Assembly: GCF_033118175.1 (NCBI RefSeq)
Contig: NW_026870889.1
Coordinates: 620,001 to 684,000 of the forward strand
DNA length: 64,000 nt
DNA from: Dama dama
Taxonomy: Eukaryota > Chordata > Mammalia > Artiodactyla > Cervidae
Reading direction: 5' to 3'
Part shown: in pieces, positions 9,827 through 22,100 of the stretch
Layout: each line of letters starts with the position of its first letter
How positions within the stretch are numbered: position 1 is the stretch's first letter
Translations under genes and position numbers: made by a program
Notes under the pieces: generated by a model
Told to the model about the DNA's origin: nothing
Database searches by the model: none
The model's input: only the letters and a program-made list of their open reading frames with translations

Positions 9827-10015
9827 TAGGTTATGGAAAAATTTACCTGAGCGAGCGCCCCAGGGCACGGGACCTCGCGCCGGGCTCACACCAACTAGGC
9901 GCGCTCGGGCCGCCAGAGCCTCCCAGCGGCCAGGTCCGCTCCGCAGCCATGGCGCCTGGACCGGCGGCCGCCGCTCTGGGTCCGCAGCCTCTCAGGGGAG
10001 CGGCTTCCGGTGCTC
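9827..10015 (-). other. 5' UTR of the FBXW2 retrocopy
   Basis: About 190 bp, strongly GC-rich for most of its length (GGCGGCCGCCG near 9963-9973), in sharp contrast to the AT-rich satellite beside it. It resembles a CpG-rich first exon of a housekeeping gene and ends at the right-hand target-site duplication. The last bases before the start codon are AT-rich. The main start has C at -3 and G at +4, a middling context. An upstream ORF (9950-9843) and a CAG/GTAAAT splice-donor-like motif (about 9849-9842) lie here. Confidence 0.82.
9843..9950 (-). CDS. Upstream ORF in FBXW2 5' UTR (35 aa)
   Basis: An ATG in a strong context (GCGCCATGG) opens a 35-codon frame starting MAAERTWPLG and ending RSLR before TAA. 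It stops 16 nt upstream of the FBXW2 start and is in a different frame. It was presumably inherited from the parental mRNA. If the mRNA is translated, such a frame would usually lower initiation at the main start. The peptide has no known domain and may not be made. It is listed as a possible translational control element rather than a protein gene. Confidence 0.45.
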   Translation of the reverse strand: MAAERTWPLGGSGGPSAPSWCEPGARSRALGRSLR

Positions 10016-10035
10016 TGAAGCTGTTCATATTTTTC
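10016..10035. repeat. Target-site duplication, copy next to the 5' end of the retrocopy
   Basis: This is an exact 20 bp match to 3857-3876. It is the first satellite sequence after the GC-rich 5' UTR, so it fixes the 5' boundary at about 10015. The base before it (C at 10015, T at 3856) differs, which limits the duplication to 20 bp. One or two terminal bases could instead be microhomology with the mRNA end. Confidence 0.88.
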
Positions 10036-10738
10036 ACACCTTTTGAAGCTCTTCATATTTTTCACACCTTTTCAGGCTCTTCATGTTTTTCAACACCGCT
10101 TCATGCTCCTGCTATTTTGCAGTCTGTTTCATGCTCCTCATATATTTGACACATTTTGAAGCTGTTCATATATTTCACACATTTTCAGGCTCTTCATGTT
10201 TTTCAACACCACTTCATGCTCCTCCGATTTTTCAGTCTCTTTCATGCACATCTCATTTTTTACATCTTTTGAAGCTCTTCTTATTTTTCACACCTTTTGA
10301 AGCTCTACATATTTTTCACACATTTTCAGGCTCTTCATGTTTTTCAACACCGTTTCATGCTCCTCCTATTTTTCCGTCCATTTCATGCTCCTCATATTTT
10401 TGACACCTTTTGAAGCTCTTCATATTTTTCACAGCTTTTGAAGCTCTTCATATTTTTCACACCTTTTCAGGCTCTTCATGATTTTCAACACAGCTTCATG
10501 CACCTCCTATTTTTCAGACCGTTTCATGCTCATCTAATTTTTGACAACTTTTGAAGCTCTTCATATTTTTCATACCTTTTGAAGCTCTTCATATTTTTCA
10601 CATTTTTGAAGCTCTTCTTATTTTTCTCACGGTTTCAGGCTCTTCATGGTTTTCAAGACCGCTTCATGCTCCTCCTATTTTTGAGACCATTTCATACTCC
10701 TTATATGTTTGACATATTTTGAGGCTCTTCATATTTTT

Positions 10739-10964
10739 CACACCATTTCAGCCTCTTCATGTTTTTGAACACCGTTTCTTGATCCTCCTATTTTTCAGAA
10801 GGTTTCATGCTCCTCATATTTTGACACCTTTTAAAGCTCTTCATATTTTTCACACCATTTCAGCCTCTTCATGTTTTTGAACACCGTTTCTTGATCCTCC
10901 TATTTTTCAGAACGTTTCAAGCTCCTCATATTTTTCACACCTTTTGAAGCTCTTCATATTTTTC
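10739..10964 (+). repeat. 113 bp local tandem duplication
   Basis: Two adjacent units share rare variants: CACCATTTCAGCC, GTTTCTTGATCC and CAGAAGG/CAGAACG. The offset is 113 bp, equal to one satellite unit. It marks a single-unit duplication within the otherwise diverse zone to the right of the retrocopy. Confidence 0.65.
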
Positions 10965-13900
10965 ACACCTTTTCAGGCTCTTCATGTTTTTCAACACCAC
11001 TTCATGCTTCTCCTTTTTTGCAGACCCTTTCATGCTCCTAATAATTTTGACACCTGTTGAAGCTCTTCATATTTCTCACACCTTTTCAGACTCTTCATGT
11101 TTTTCAACACCGCTTCATGCTCCTCTTATTTTTCAGACCGTTTCATGCTCATCTCATTTTTTATATCTTTTGAAGCTCTTCATATTTTTCACGTCTTTTG
11201 AAACTCTTCATATTTTTCACAACTTCTCAGGCTCTTCATTTTTTTCAACACCACTTCATGCTCCTCCTATTTTTCAGACCGTTTCATTCTCATCTCATTA
11301 TTGACACCTTTTGAAGCTCTTCATATTTTTGACACCTTTTGAAGCTCTTCATATTTTTGGCACCTTTTCAGTCTCTGCATGTGTTTGAACACCGCTTCAT
11401 GCCCCTTCTATTTTTCAGACCGTTTCATCTCCTCATGAATTTCACACCTTTTGAAGCTCTTCATATTTTGCACACCTTTTCAGGTTCTTCATGTTTTTCA
11501 CAACGACTTCATGCTCCTCCAACTTTTCAGACCGTTCCATGCTCCTCATATTTTTGACACCTTTTGAAGTTCTTCATATTTTTCACACATTTTCAGGCTC
11601 TTCATGTTTTTCAACATCACTTCATGCTCCTGCTATTTTTCAGACCGTTTCATGCTCCTCATATATTTGACACATTTGGAAGCTGTTCATATATTTCACA
11701 CATTTTCAGGCTCTTCATGTTTTTCAACACCACGTCATGCTCCTCCGATTTTTCAGCCCGTTTCAAGCACATCTCATTTTGTACATCTTTTGAAGCTCTT
11801 CATATTTTTCACACCTTTTCAGGCTCTTCATGATTTTCAACACCGCTTCATGCACCTCCTATTTTTCAGACCGTTTCATGCTCATTTAATTTTTGACACC
11901 TTTTGAAGTTCTTCATATTTTTCAAACCTTTTGAAGCTCTTCATATTTTTCACAAATTTTCATTCCTTTCTTGTTTTTGACCACCGCTTCATGCTCTTCC
12001 TATTTTTCAGACCGTTTCCTGCTCCTAATATTTTTGACACCTTTTGAAGCTCTTCATATTTTTCACAGCTTTTCAGGCTCTTAGTGTTTGTGACCACCGT
12101 TTCATGCTCCTCCTATGTTTCTGACCGCTTCATGCTCCTCATATTTTTGACACCTTTAAGCCCTTCATATTTTTCACACCTTTTCAGGTCTTCATCTTTT
12201 TGAACACCGCTTCATGCTCCTCCTATATTTCAGACCGTTTCATGCTCCTCATATTTTGACACCTTTTGAAGCTCTTCATATTTTTCACACCTTTTCAGGC
12301 TCTTCATGTTTTTGACCACCTTTTCATGTGCCTCCTATTTTTCAGAACTTTTCATGCTCCTCATATTTTTCACACCTTTTAAGCCCTTCATATTTTTCAC
12401 ACCTTTTCAGGCTCTTCATCTTTTTGACCACCGCTTCATGCTTCTCCTGTATTTCAGACCCTTTCATGCTCCTCATGTTTCTGACACTTTTTGCAGCTCT
12501 TCATATTTTTCACACCTTTTCAGGATCTTCATGTTTTTCAACACCGATTCATGCTCCTCCTATTTTACAGACCGTTTCATGCTCCTCATATTTTTGAGAC
12601 CTTGAAGCTCTTCATATTTTTCACACCTTTTCACGCTCTTCATGTTTTTGAGGACCGCTTCATGCTCCTCCTATCTTTCAGAAGCTTCAAGCTTTTCATA
12701 TTTTTGACACCTTTTGAATCACTCAAATTTTTCACAGCTTTTCAGGCTCTTCATGTTTTTTGACGACTGCTTCATGCTCCTCCTATTTTTCTGACTGTTT
12801 CATGCTCCTCATATTTTTGACACCTTTTGAAGCTCTTCATATATTTCACACCTTTTCAACCTCTTCATCTTCTTCAAAACCATTTCATGCTCCTCCTATT
12901 TTTCAGACCATTTCATGCTCCTCATATTTTTGACATCTTTTGAAGCTCTTCATATTTTTCACACCTTTTCAGGCTCTTCATGTTTGTCAACATCGCTTCA
13001 TTCTCCTCCTTTTTTTCAGACAGTTTCATGCCCCTCATATTTTTGACACGTTTTGAAGATCCACCTATTTTTCACACCTTTTCAGGCTCTTCATGTTTTT
13101 CAACAGCGTTTCATGCTCCTCCTATTTTTCAAACCGTTTCATGCTCCCTCTATTTTTCAGACCGTTTCATTCTCCTCATATTTTTACAATTTTGCAAGCT
13201 CTTCATATTTTTCACACCTTTTCAGGCTCTTCATGTTTTTGAACACCGCTTCATGCTCCTCCTATTTTTCAGACCGTTTCTTGCTCCTCCTATTTTTCAC
13301 CGTTTCATTCTCCTCATATTTTCACAATTTTGGAAGCTCTTCATATTTTTCACACCTTTTCAGGCTCTTCATTTTTTTCAACACCACTTAATGTCCTCCT
13401 ATTTTTCAGACCGTTTCATGCTCATCTCATTTTTGACACCTTTTGAAACTCTTCACATTTTTCACACCTTTTGAAGTTCTTCATATTTTTCACACCTTTT
13501 CAGGCTCTTCACGTTTTTGAACAACGTTTCATGCTCCTCTATTTTCCAACCGTTTCATGCTCCTCAAATTTTTGACACCTTTTGAAGCTCTTCATATTTT
13601 CCACACCTTTTCTGGCTCTTCATGTTTTTCAACACCGCTTCATGATTTTCCTATTTCTCAGAGTGTTTCATGCTCCTCATATTTTTGACACCTTTTGAAA
13701 ATCTTCGTATTTTTCACACTTTTCAGGCTCTTCATGTTTTTCAACACGGCTTCATGCTCCTCCTATTTTTCAGACCGTTTCATGCTCCTCTTATTTTTGA
13801 CACCGTTTGAAGCTCTTCATATTTTTCACACGTTTTCAGGCTCTCCATGTTTTTGAACACCACTTCATGCTCCTCCTATTTTTGAGACCGTTTCATGCTC

Positions 13901-15444
13901 CTCCTATTTTTCACACCTTTTCAGGCTCTCCATGTTTTTGAACACTGCTTCATGCCCCTCCTATTTTTAAGACCGTTTCATGCTCCTCCCATTTTTCAGA
14001 CCGTTTCATGCTCCTCCTATTTTGCAGACCATTTCATGGTCATCTCATTTTTTACACCTCTTGAAGCTCTTCATATTTTGCACACCTTTTGAAGCTCTTC
14101 ATATTTTTCAAACATTTTCAGGCTCTTCATGTTTTTGAACACCATTCCATGCTCCTCGTATTTTTCTGAAGGTTTCATGCTCCTCATATTTTTCACACCT
14201 TTTCAGGCTCTTCATGTTTTTGAACATCACTTAATGCTTCTCCTATTTTTCAGACCGTTTCATGCACCTCATGTATTTCACACCTTTTGAAGCTGTTCAT
14301 ATTTTTCACACCTTTTCAGACTCTTCATGTTTTTGAACACCGTTTCATTCTCCTCCTATTTTTCAGACCGTTTCATGCTCCTCATATATTTGACACCTTT
14401 TGAAGCCCTTCATATTTTTCACACGTTTTCAGGCTCTTCATGGTTTTCAACACCGCTTCAAGCTCCTCCTATTTTTCAGAACTTTTCATGCTCCTCTCAT
14501 TTTTCACACCTTTTGAAGCTCTTCATATTTTTCACACATTTTCCGACTTTTCATGTTTTTCAACACCGCTTCATGTTCCTTCTATTTTTCAGACCGTTTC
14601 ATGCACCTCATGTATTTCACACCTTTTGAAGCTGTTCATATTTTTCACACCTTTTCAGACTCTTCATGTTTTTGAACACCGTTTCATGCTTCTCCTATTT
14701 TTCAGACCGTTTCATGCTCCTCATATTTTGACACCTTTTGAAGCTCTTCATATTTTTCACACCTTTTCAGGCACTTCATGTTTTTGAACTCCGCTTCATG
14801 TTCCTCGTATTATTCAGACCGTTTCATGGTCCTCATATTTTTGACACCTTTTCAAGCTCTTCATATTTCTCACACCTTTTGAAGCTCTTCATATTTTTCA
14901 CACCATTTGAAGCTCTTCATATTTTTCACACCTTTTCAGGATCTTCATGTGCTTCAACACCGTTTCATGCTCCTCCTCTTCTTCAGACCGTTTCATGCTC
15001 CTCCTCTTTTTCAGACTGTTTCATGCTCCTCATATTTTTGACAACTTTTGAAGCTCTTCATATTTTTCACATCTTTTCAGGCTGTTCATGTTTTCGAACA
15101 CCATTTCATGCTCCTCCTATTTTTCAGGTCGTTTCACGCTCCTCATGTATTTGACACCTTTTGAAGCTCTTCATATTTTTCACACCTTTTCAGTCTCTTC
15201 ATGTTTTTCAACACCTCGTCATGCTCGTCCTATTTTTCAGACCGTTTCATCCTCATCTCACTATTACACCTTTTGAAGCTCTTCATATTTTTCACACCTT
15301 TTGAAGCTCTTAATATTTTCCACAGGTGTTCAGGCTCTTCATGTTTTTAACACCGCTTCATGCTCCTCCTATTTTTCAGACCGTTTCATGCTCATCTCAT
15401 TTTTCACACGTTTTGAAGCTCTTCATATTTTTCACAGCTTTTCA

Positions 15445-17580
15445 GGCTCTTCATGTGTTTGAACACTGCTTCATGCTCCTCGTATGTTCAGACCGTTTCA
15501 TGCTCCTCATATTTTTGACACCTTTTGAAGCTCCTCCTATTTTTCACACCTTTTCAGGCTCTTCATGTTTTTCAACACTGCTTCATGTTCCTCATATTTT
15601 TCAGACCGTTTCATGCTCCTCATATTTTTGACACCTTTTGAAGCTCTTCATATTTTTCACACTTTTTCAGGCTCTTCATATTTTTGAACACCGCTTCATG
15701 CTCCTCCTATTTTTCAGACCGTTTCATGCTCATCTCATTTTTCACACGTTTTGAAGCTCCTCATATTTTTCACACCTTTTCAGGCACTTCATGTTTTTGA
15801 ATACCGCTTCATGCTCCTCGTATGTTCAGACCGTTTCATGCTCCTCATATTTTTGACACCTTTTGAATCTCCTCCTATTTTTCACACCTTTTCAGGCTCT
15901 TCATGTTTTTCAACACCGCTTCATGCTCCTCCTATTTTTCAGACCGTTTCATGCTCCTCATATTTTCATACCGTTTCATGTTCCTCATATTTTTGACACC
16001 TTGTGAAGCTCTTCATATTTTTCACACCTTTTCAGGCTCTTCATGTTTTTGAACACCGTTTCATGCTCCTCCTATTTTTCAGACCGTTTCATGCTCCTCA
16101 TCTTTTTGACACCTTTTGAAGCTCTTCATATTTTTCACACCATTTGAAGCTCTTCATATTTTTCACACATTTTCAGGCTCTTCATGTTTTTCAACACTTC
16201 TTCATGCTCCTCCTATTTTTCAGACCGTTTCATGCTCCTCATATTTTTGACACCTTTTGAAGGTATTCATATTTTTCACACCTTTTCAGGCTCTTCATAT
16301 TTTTGAACACCCCTACATGCTCCTCGTATGTTCAGACCGTTTCATGCTCCTCATATTTTGACACCTTTTGAAGCTCCTCCTATTTTTCACACCTTTTCAG
16401 GCTCTTCATGTTTTTCAACACCGCCTCATGCTCCTCCTATTTTTCAGACCGTTTCGTGCTCCTCATATTTTTCACACCTTTTGAAGCTCTTTATATTTTT
16501 CACACCTTTTCAGGCTCTTCATGTTTTTGAACACTGCTTCATGCTCCTCGTATGTTCAGACCGTTTCATGCTCCTCATATTTTTGACACCTTTTGAAGCT
16601 CCTCCTATTTTTCACACCTTTTCAGGCTCTTCATGTTTTTCAACACTGCTTCATGTTCCTCATATTTTTCAGACCGTTTCATGCTCCTCATATTTTTGAC
16701 ACCTTTTGAAGCTCTTCATATTTTTCACACTTTTTCAGGCTCTTCATGTTTTTGAACACCGCTTCATGCTCCTCCTATTTTTCAGACCGTTTCATGCTCA
16801 TCTCATTTTTCACACGTTTTGAAGCTCTTCATATTTTTCACACCTTTTCAGGCACTTCATGTTTTTGAATACCGCTTCATGCTCCTCGTATGTTCAGACC
16901 GTTTCATGCTCCTCATATTTTTGACACCTTTTGAATCTCCTCCTATTTTTCACACCTTTTCAGGCTCTTCATGTTTTTCAACACCGCTTCATGCTCCTCC
17001 TATTTTTCAGACCGTTTCATGCTCCTCATATTTTCATACCGTTTCATGTTCCTCATATTTTTGACACCTTGTGAAGCTCTTCATATTTTTCACACCTTTT
17101 CAGGCTCTTCATGTTTTTGAACACCGCTTCATGCTCCTCCGATTTTTCAGACCGTTTCATGCTCCTCATCTTTTTGACACCTTTTGAAGCTCTTCATATT
17201 TTTCACACCATTTGAAGCTCTTCATATTTTTCACACATTTTCAGGCTCTTCATGTTTTTCAACACTTCTTCATGCTCCTCCTATTTTTCAGACCGTTTCA
17301 TGCTCCTCATATTTTTGACACCTTTTGAAGGTATTCATATTTTTCACACCTTTTCAGGCTCTTCATATTTTTGAACACCCCTACATGCTCCTCGTATGTT
17401 CAGACCGTTTCATGCTCCTCATATTTTGACACCTTTTGAAGCTCCTCCTATTTTTCACACCTTTTCAGGCTCTTCATGTTTTTCAACACCGCCTCATGCT
17501 CCTCCTATTTTTCAGACCGTTTCGTGCTCCTCATATTTTTCACACCTTTTGAAGCTCTTTATATTTTTCACACCTTTTCA
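15445..17580 (+). repeat. 1,068 bp tandem duplication of satellite (two copies)
   Basis: Copy 1 is about 15445-16512 and copy 2 about 16513-17580. They share rare variants such as CCTCGTATGTTCAGACCG, the CATATTTTCATACC junction, CACTTCTTCATG and CACCCCTACATG, always 1,068 bp apart. Only scattered differences were seen (for example GTTTCATGC versus GCTTCATGC near 16060 and 17124). The length is not a whole number of 113 bp units, so the exchange occurred between different monomer positions. Confidence 0.85.
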
Positions 17581-19104
17581 GGCTCTTCATGTTTTTCAAC
17601 ACCACTTCATTCTACTCCAATTTTCAGATCGTTTCATGCTCATCTCATTATAGACACCTTTTGAAGCTTTCATATTTTTTACACCTTTTCAGGCTCTTCA
17701 TGTTTTTCAACATCACTTCATGCTCCTCCTATTTTTCAGACCGTTTCATGCTCCTCAGATTTTTGACACCTTTTGAAATCTTCATATACTTCATTCCTTT
17801 TCAGGCTCTTCATTTTCTTGAACACAACTTCATGCTCCTCCTATTTTTCAGACCGTTTCATGCTCATCTCTTTTTTGACACCTTTTGAAGCTCTTCATAT
17901 TTTTCATACCTTTTAAATATCTTCATATTTTTCACACGTTTTCAGGCTCTTCATATTTTTCAACACCGCATCATGCTCCTCCTATTTTACAGACCGTTTC
18001 ATGCTCCTCATATTTTTGACACGTTTTGAAGCTCTTCATATTTTTCACACCGTTTCAGGCTCTTCATGTTTTTCAACACTATTTCATGCTCCTCCTATTT
18101 TTCAGACCGTTCCATGCTCCTCATAATTTTGACACCCTTTGAAGCTCTTCTTATATTTCACACCTTTTCAGACTCTTCATGTTTTTGAACACCGCTTCAA
18201 GGTCCTCCTTTTTTTCGAGCGTTTCATGCTCCGCATATTTTTGACACATTTTGAAGCTCTTCATATTTTTCACGCCTTTTCAGGCTCTTCATGTTTTTGA
18301 ACACAGTTTCATCCTCCTCCTATTTTTCAGACCGTTTCATACTCCTCATATTTTTCACACATTTTGAAGCTCTTCAAATTTTTCATACCTTTTCAGGCTC
18401 TTCATGTTTTTCATCACCGCTTCATGCTCCTCCTATTTTTGAGACCGTTTTATGCTCCACATGTATTTCACAGGTTTTGAATCTGTTCATATTTTTCACA
18501 CCATTTCAGGCTCCTCATGTTTTTCAACACTGCTTCATGCTCCTCCTATTTTTCAGACCGTTTCATGCTCCTCATATTCTTGACACCTTTTGAATCTCTT
18601 CATATTTTTCACACATTTTGAAGCTCTTCATATTTTTCACACCATTTCAGGATCTTCATGTTTTTCAACAGCACTTCATGCTCCTCCTATTTTTCCGACC
18701 GTTTCATTCTCCTCATATTTTTGATACCTTTTGAAGCTCTTCATATATTTCACACCTTTTCAGGCTCTTCACGTTTTTAAAACCACTTCATGCTCTCTTA
18801 TTTTTCAGACCATTATCTGCTCATCGATTTTTGACACATTTTGAAGCTCTTCATATTTTTCACACCTTTTGAAGCTCTTCATATTTTTCACACTTTTCAA
18901 TCTCTTCATGTTTTTGAACACCGCTTCATGCTCCTCCTATTTTTCAGACCGTTTCATGCTCCTAATGTATTTCACATCTTTTGAAGCTCTTCATATTTTT
19001 CACACTTTTTCAGGCTCTTCATCTTTTTCCACACCACTTCATGCTTCTCCTATTTTTCAGACTGTTTCATGCTCCTCATGTATTTCACACCTTTTGAAGC
19101 TCTG

Positions 19105-22100
19105 CATATTTTTCACACCTTTTCAGGCTCTTCATGTTTTTCTACACCACTTCATGCTCCTCCTATTTTTCAGACCGTTTCCTGCACTTCATATTTTTGA
19201 CACCTTTTGAAGCTCTTCATATATTTCACACCTTTTCTGGCTCTTCATGTTTTTCTACACCGCTTCATTCTCCTCCTAATTTTAAGACTGTTTCATGCTC
19301 TTCATAATTTTGGCACCTTTTGAAGCTCTTCATATATTTCACACCTTTTGAAACTCTTCATGTTTTTTAACACCGTTTCATGCTCCTCCTATTTTTCTGA
19401 TCGTTTCCCGCTCCTCATATGTTTCACACCTTTTGAAGCTATTCATGTTTTTTAACACCTTTTCATGCTCCTCCTATATTTCAGACCGTTTCATGCTCCT
19501 CATATACTTCACAACTTTTGAGGCTCTTCCTATTTTTCACACCTTTTCAGGCTCTTCATGTTTTTGAACACCGGTTTATGCTCCTCATATTTTACAGACC
19601 GTTTCATGCTCCTCATATTTTTGACATCTTTTGAAGCTCTTCATATATTTCACTCCTTTTCATACTCTTCATGTTTTTCAACACCACTTCATGCTCCTCC
19701 TATTTTTCAGACCGTTTCATGCTCCTCATTTTTTTGACTCGTTTTGAAGCTCTTCATATTTTCACACTTTTGTAAACTCTTCATATTTTTCACACCTTTT
19801 CAGGCTCTTCAGGTTTTTGAACACCGTTTCATGCTCCTCCTATTTTTCAGACCGTTTCATGCTCCTCATTTTTTTGACACCTTTTGAAGCTCTTCACTTT
19901 TTTCACACATTTTCAGGCTCTTCATGTTTTTGAACACCGCTTCATGCTTCTCCTACTTTTCAGACCTTTTCATGCTCTTCATATTTTTGACACCTTTTGA
20001 AGCTCTTCATATTTTTCACACCCTTTGAAGCTCTTCTTATATTTCCCACCTTTTCAGACGTTTCATGTTTTCGAACACCACTTCAAGTTCCTCCTATTTT
20101 TGCGACCGTTTCATGCTCTTCATATTTTTGACACGTTTTGAAGCTCTTTATATTTTTCACACCTTTTCAGGCTCTTCATGTACTTGAACACCTTTTCATG
20201 CTCCTCCTATTTTTCAGACAGTTTCATGCTCCTCATCTATTTCACACCTTTTGAAGCTCTTCATATTTTTCACACCTTTTCAGGCTCTTCATGTTTTTCA
20301 ACACCACTTCATGCTGTTCTATTTTTCAGACCGTTTCATGCTCTTCTTATTTTTGACACCTTTGAAGCTCCTCATATATTTCACACCATTTCAGGCTCTT
20401 CATGTTTTTCAACACCACTTCATGCTCCTCCTATTTTTAAGATCGTTTCATATTTTCATATTTTTCATACCTTTTGAAGCTCCTCATATATTTCACACCA
20501 TTTCAGGCTCTTCATGTTTTTGAGCACCGTTTCATGCTCCGCCTATTTTTCACACGTTTTGAAGCTCTTCATATTTTTCTCACATTTTAAGTCTCTTCAT
20601 GTTTTTCAACAACGCTTCATGCTCCTCCTATTTTTCACACCTTTTCAAGCTCTTCATATTTTTCACACCTTTTCAGGCTCTTCATGTTTTGAACAACACT
20701 TCATGCTCCTACTATTTTCAGACCGTTTCAATCTCCTCATGTATTTCACACCATTTGAAGCTCTTCATATTTTTCACACCTTTTCAGGCTCTTCATGATT
20801 TTGAACAGCGTTTCATGCTGCTCCTATTTTTCAGACCGTTTCATACTCCTCATATTTTTGACACATTTTGAAGCTCTTCATATATTTCACACCTTTTCAG
20901 GCTCTTCATGTTTTTCAACACCACTTCATGCTGCTCCTATTTTTCAGACCGTTTCATGCTCCTCATATTTTTGGCACCTTTTGAGCTCTTCATATTTTTC
21001 ACACCTTTTCAGGCTCTTCATGTTTTTAAACACTGTTTCATGCTCCACCTATTTTTCAGACCGTTTCATTCTCCTCATGTTTTTCACACCTTTTGACGCT
21101 CTTCATATTTTTCACACCTTTTCAGGCTCTTCATGTTTTTGAACACCGTTTCATGCTGCTCCTATTTTTCAGACCGTTTCATGCTCATCTCATTTTTTAC
21201 TCCATTTTAAGCTCTTCATATATTTCACACCTTTTGAAGCTCTTCATATTTTTCACACCTTTTCAGGCTCTTCATGTTTTTCAACACCGCTTCATGATCC
21301 TCCTATTTTTCAGACCGTTTCATGCTCCCCATATTTTTGACACCTTTTGTAGCTCTTCATATTTTTCACAACTTTTCAGGCTCTTCATGTTTTTCAACAC
21401 CACTTCATGCTCCTCCTATTTTCAGACCGTTTCTTGCTCCTCATAATTTTGACACCTTTGAATGTCTTCATATTTTTCACACCTTTTGAAGCTGTTCGTT
21501 TTTTCACACCTTTTCAGGCTCTTCATGTTTTTGAACACCGTTTCATGCTGCTCCTATTTTTCAAACCGTTTCATACTCCTCATAGTTTTGACACCTTTTG
21601 AAGCTCTTCATATTTTTCACACCTTTTCAGGCTCTTCATGTTTTTCAACACCGCTTCTTGCTCCTCCTATTTTTCAGACGGATTCATGCTCCTCAAGTAT
21701 TTCACACCTTGAGGCTCTTCATATTTTTCACAGCTTTTCAGGCTCTTCATGTTTTTGAACACCGTTTCATGCTCCTCCTCTTTTTCAGACCGTTTCATAC
21801 TCCTCATAGTTTTGACACCTTTTGAAGGTCTTCATATTTTTCGCAACTTTTCAGGCTCTTCATGTTTTTCAACACCACATCATGCTCCACCTATTTTTCT
21901 GACCGTTTCATGCTCCTCATATATTTGACACCTTTTGAAGCTCTTCATATTTTTCACACTTTTTCAGGCTCTTCATGTTTTTCAACACCGCTTCATGTTT
22001 CTCCTATTTTTCAGGCGATTTCTTGCTCCTCATATTTTTGACACATTTTGAAGCTCTTCACATTTTTCACACCTTTTCATGCTCTTCATGTTTTTCAACA

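Larger units (their letters stand above)
3877..10015 (-). mobile_element. FBXW2 (retrocopy): Full-length processed retrocopy of FBXW2 mRNA
   Basis: This 6.1 kb block is the only non-satellite DNA in the window. Read on the minus strand it has the order of a mature mRNA: GC-rich 5' UTR, one continuous 454-codon FBXW2 reading frame, long 3' UTR, AATAAA signal, poly(A) tract. The parental mammalian gene is split into several exons, but here the CDS has no interruption. A perfect 20 bp direct repeat of satellite flanks the block (3857-3876 and 10016-10035). Together these show insertion of a reverse-transcribed mRNA, in ruminants presumably by L1 machinery. The upstream end includes GC-rich first-exon-like sequence, so the copy appears close to full length at its 5' end. 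Whether it is expressed is unknown. It carries no recognisable promoter beyond its own 5' UTR, and both flanks are satellite. Confidence 0.93.

Noticed and set aside
9827..9889. N-terminal extension of FBXW2 to 475 residues
   Set aside because: The first codon is GTG, not ATG, and lies in the GC-rich 5' UTR. The ATG at 9826 gives the family's usual start and length.
3877..10015. Parental FBXW2 locus rather than a retrocopy
   Set aside because: The whole CDS is in one exon, with a poly(A) tract and a flanking 20 bp duplication inside satellite DNA. The parental gene is multi-exonic.
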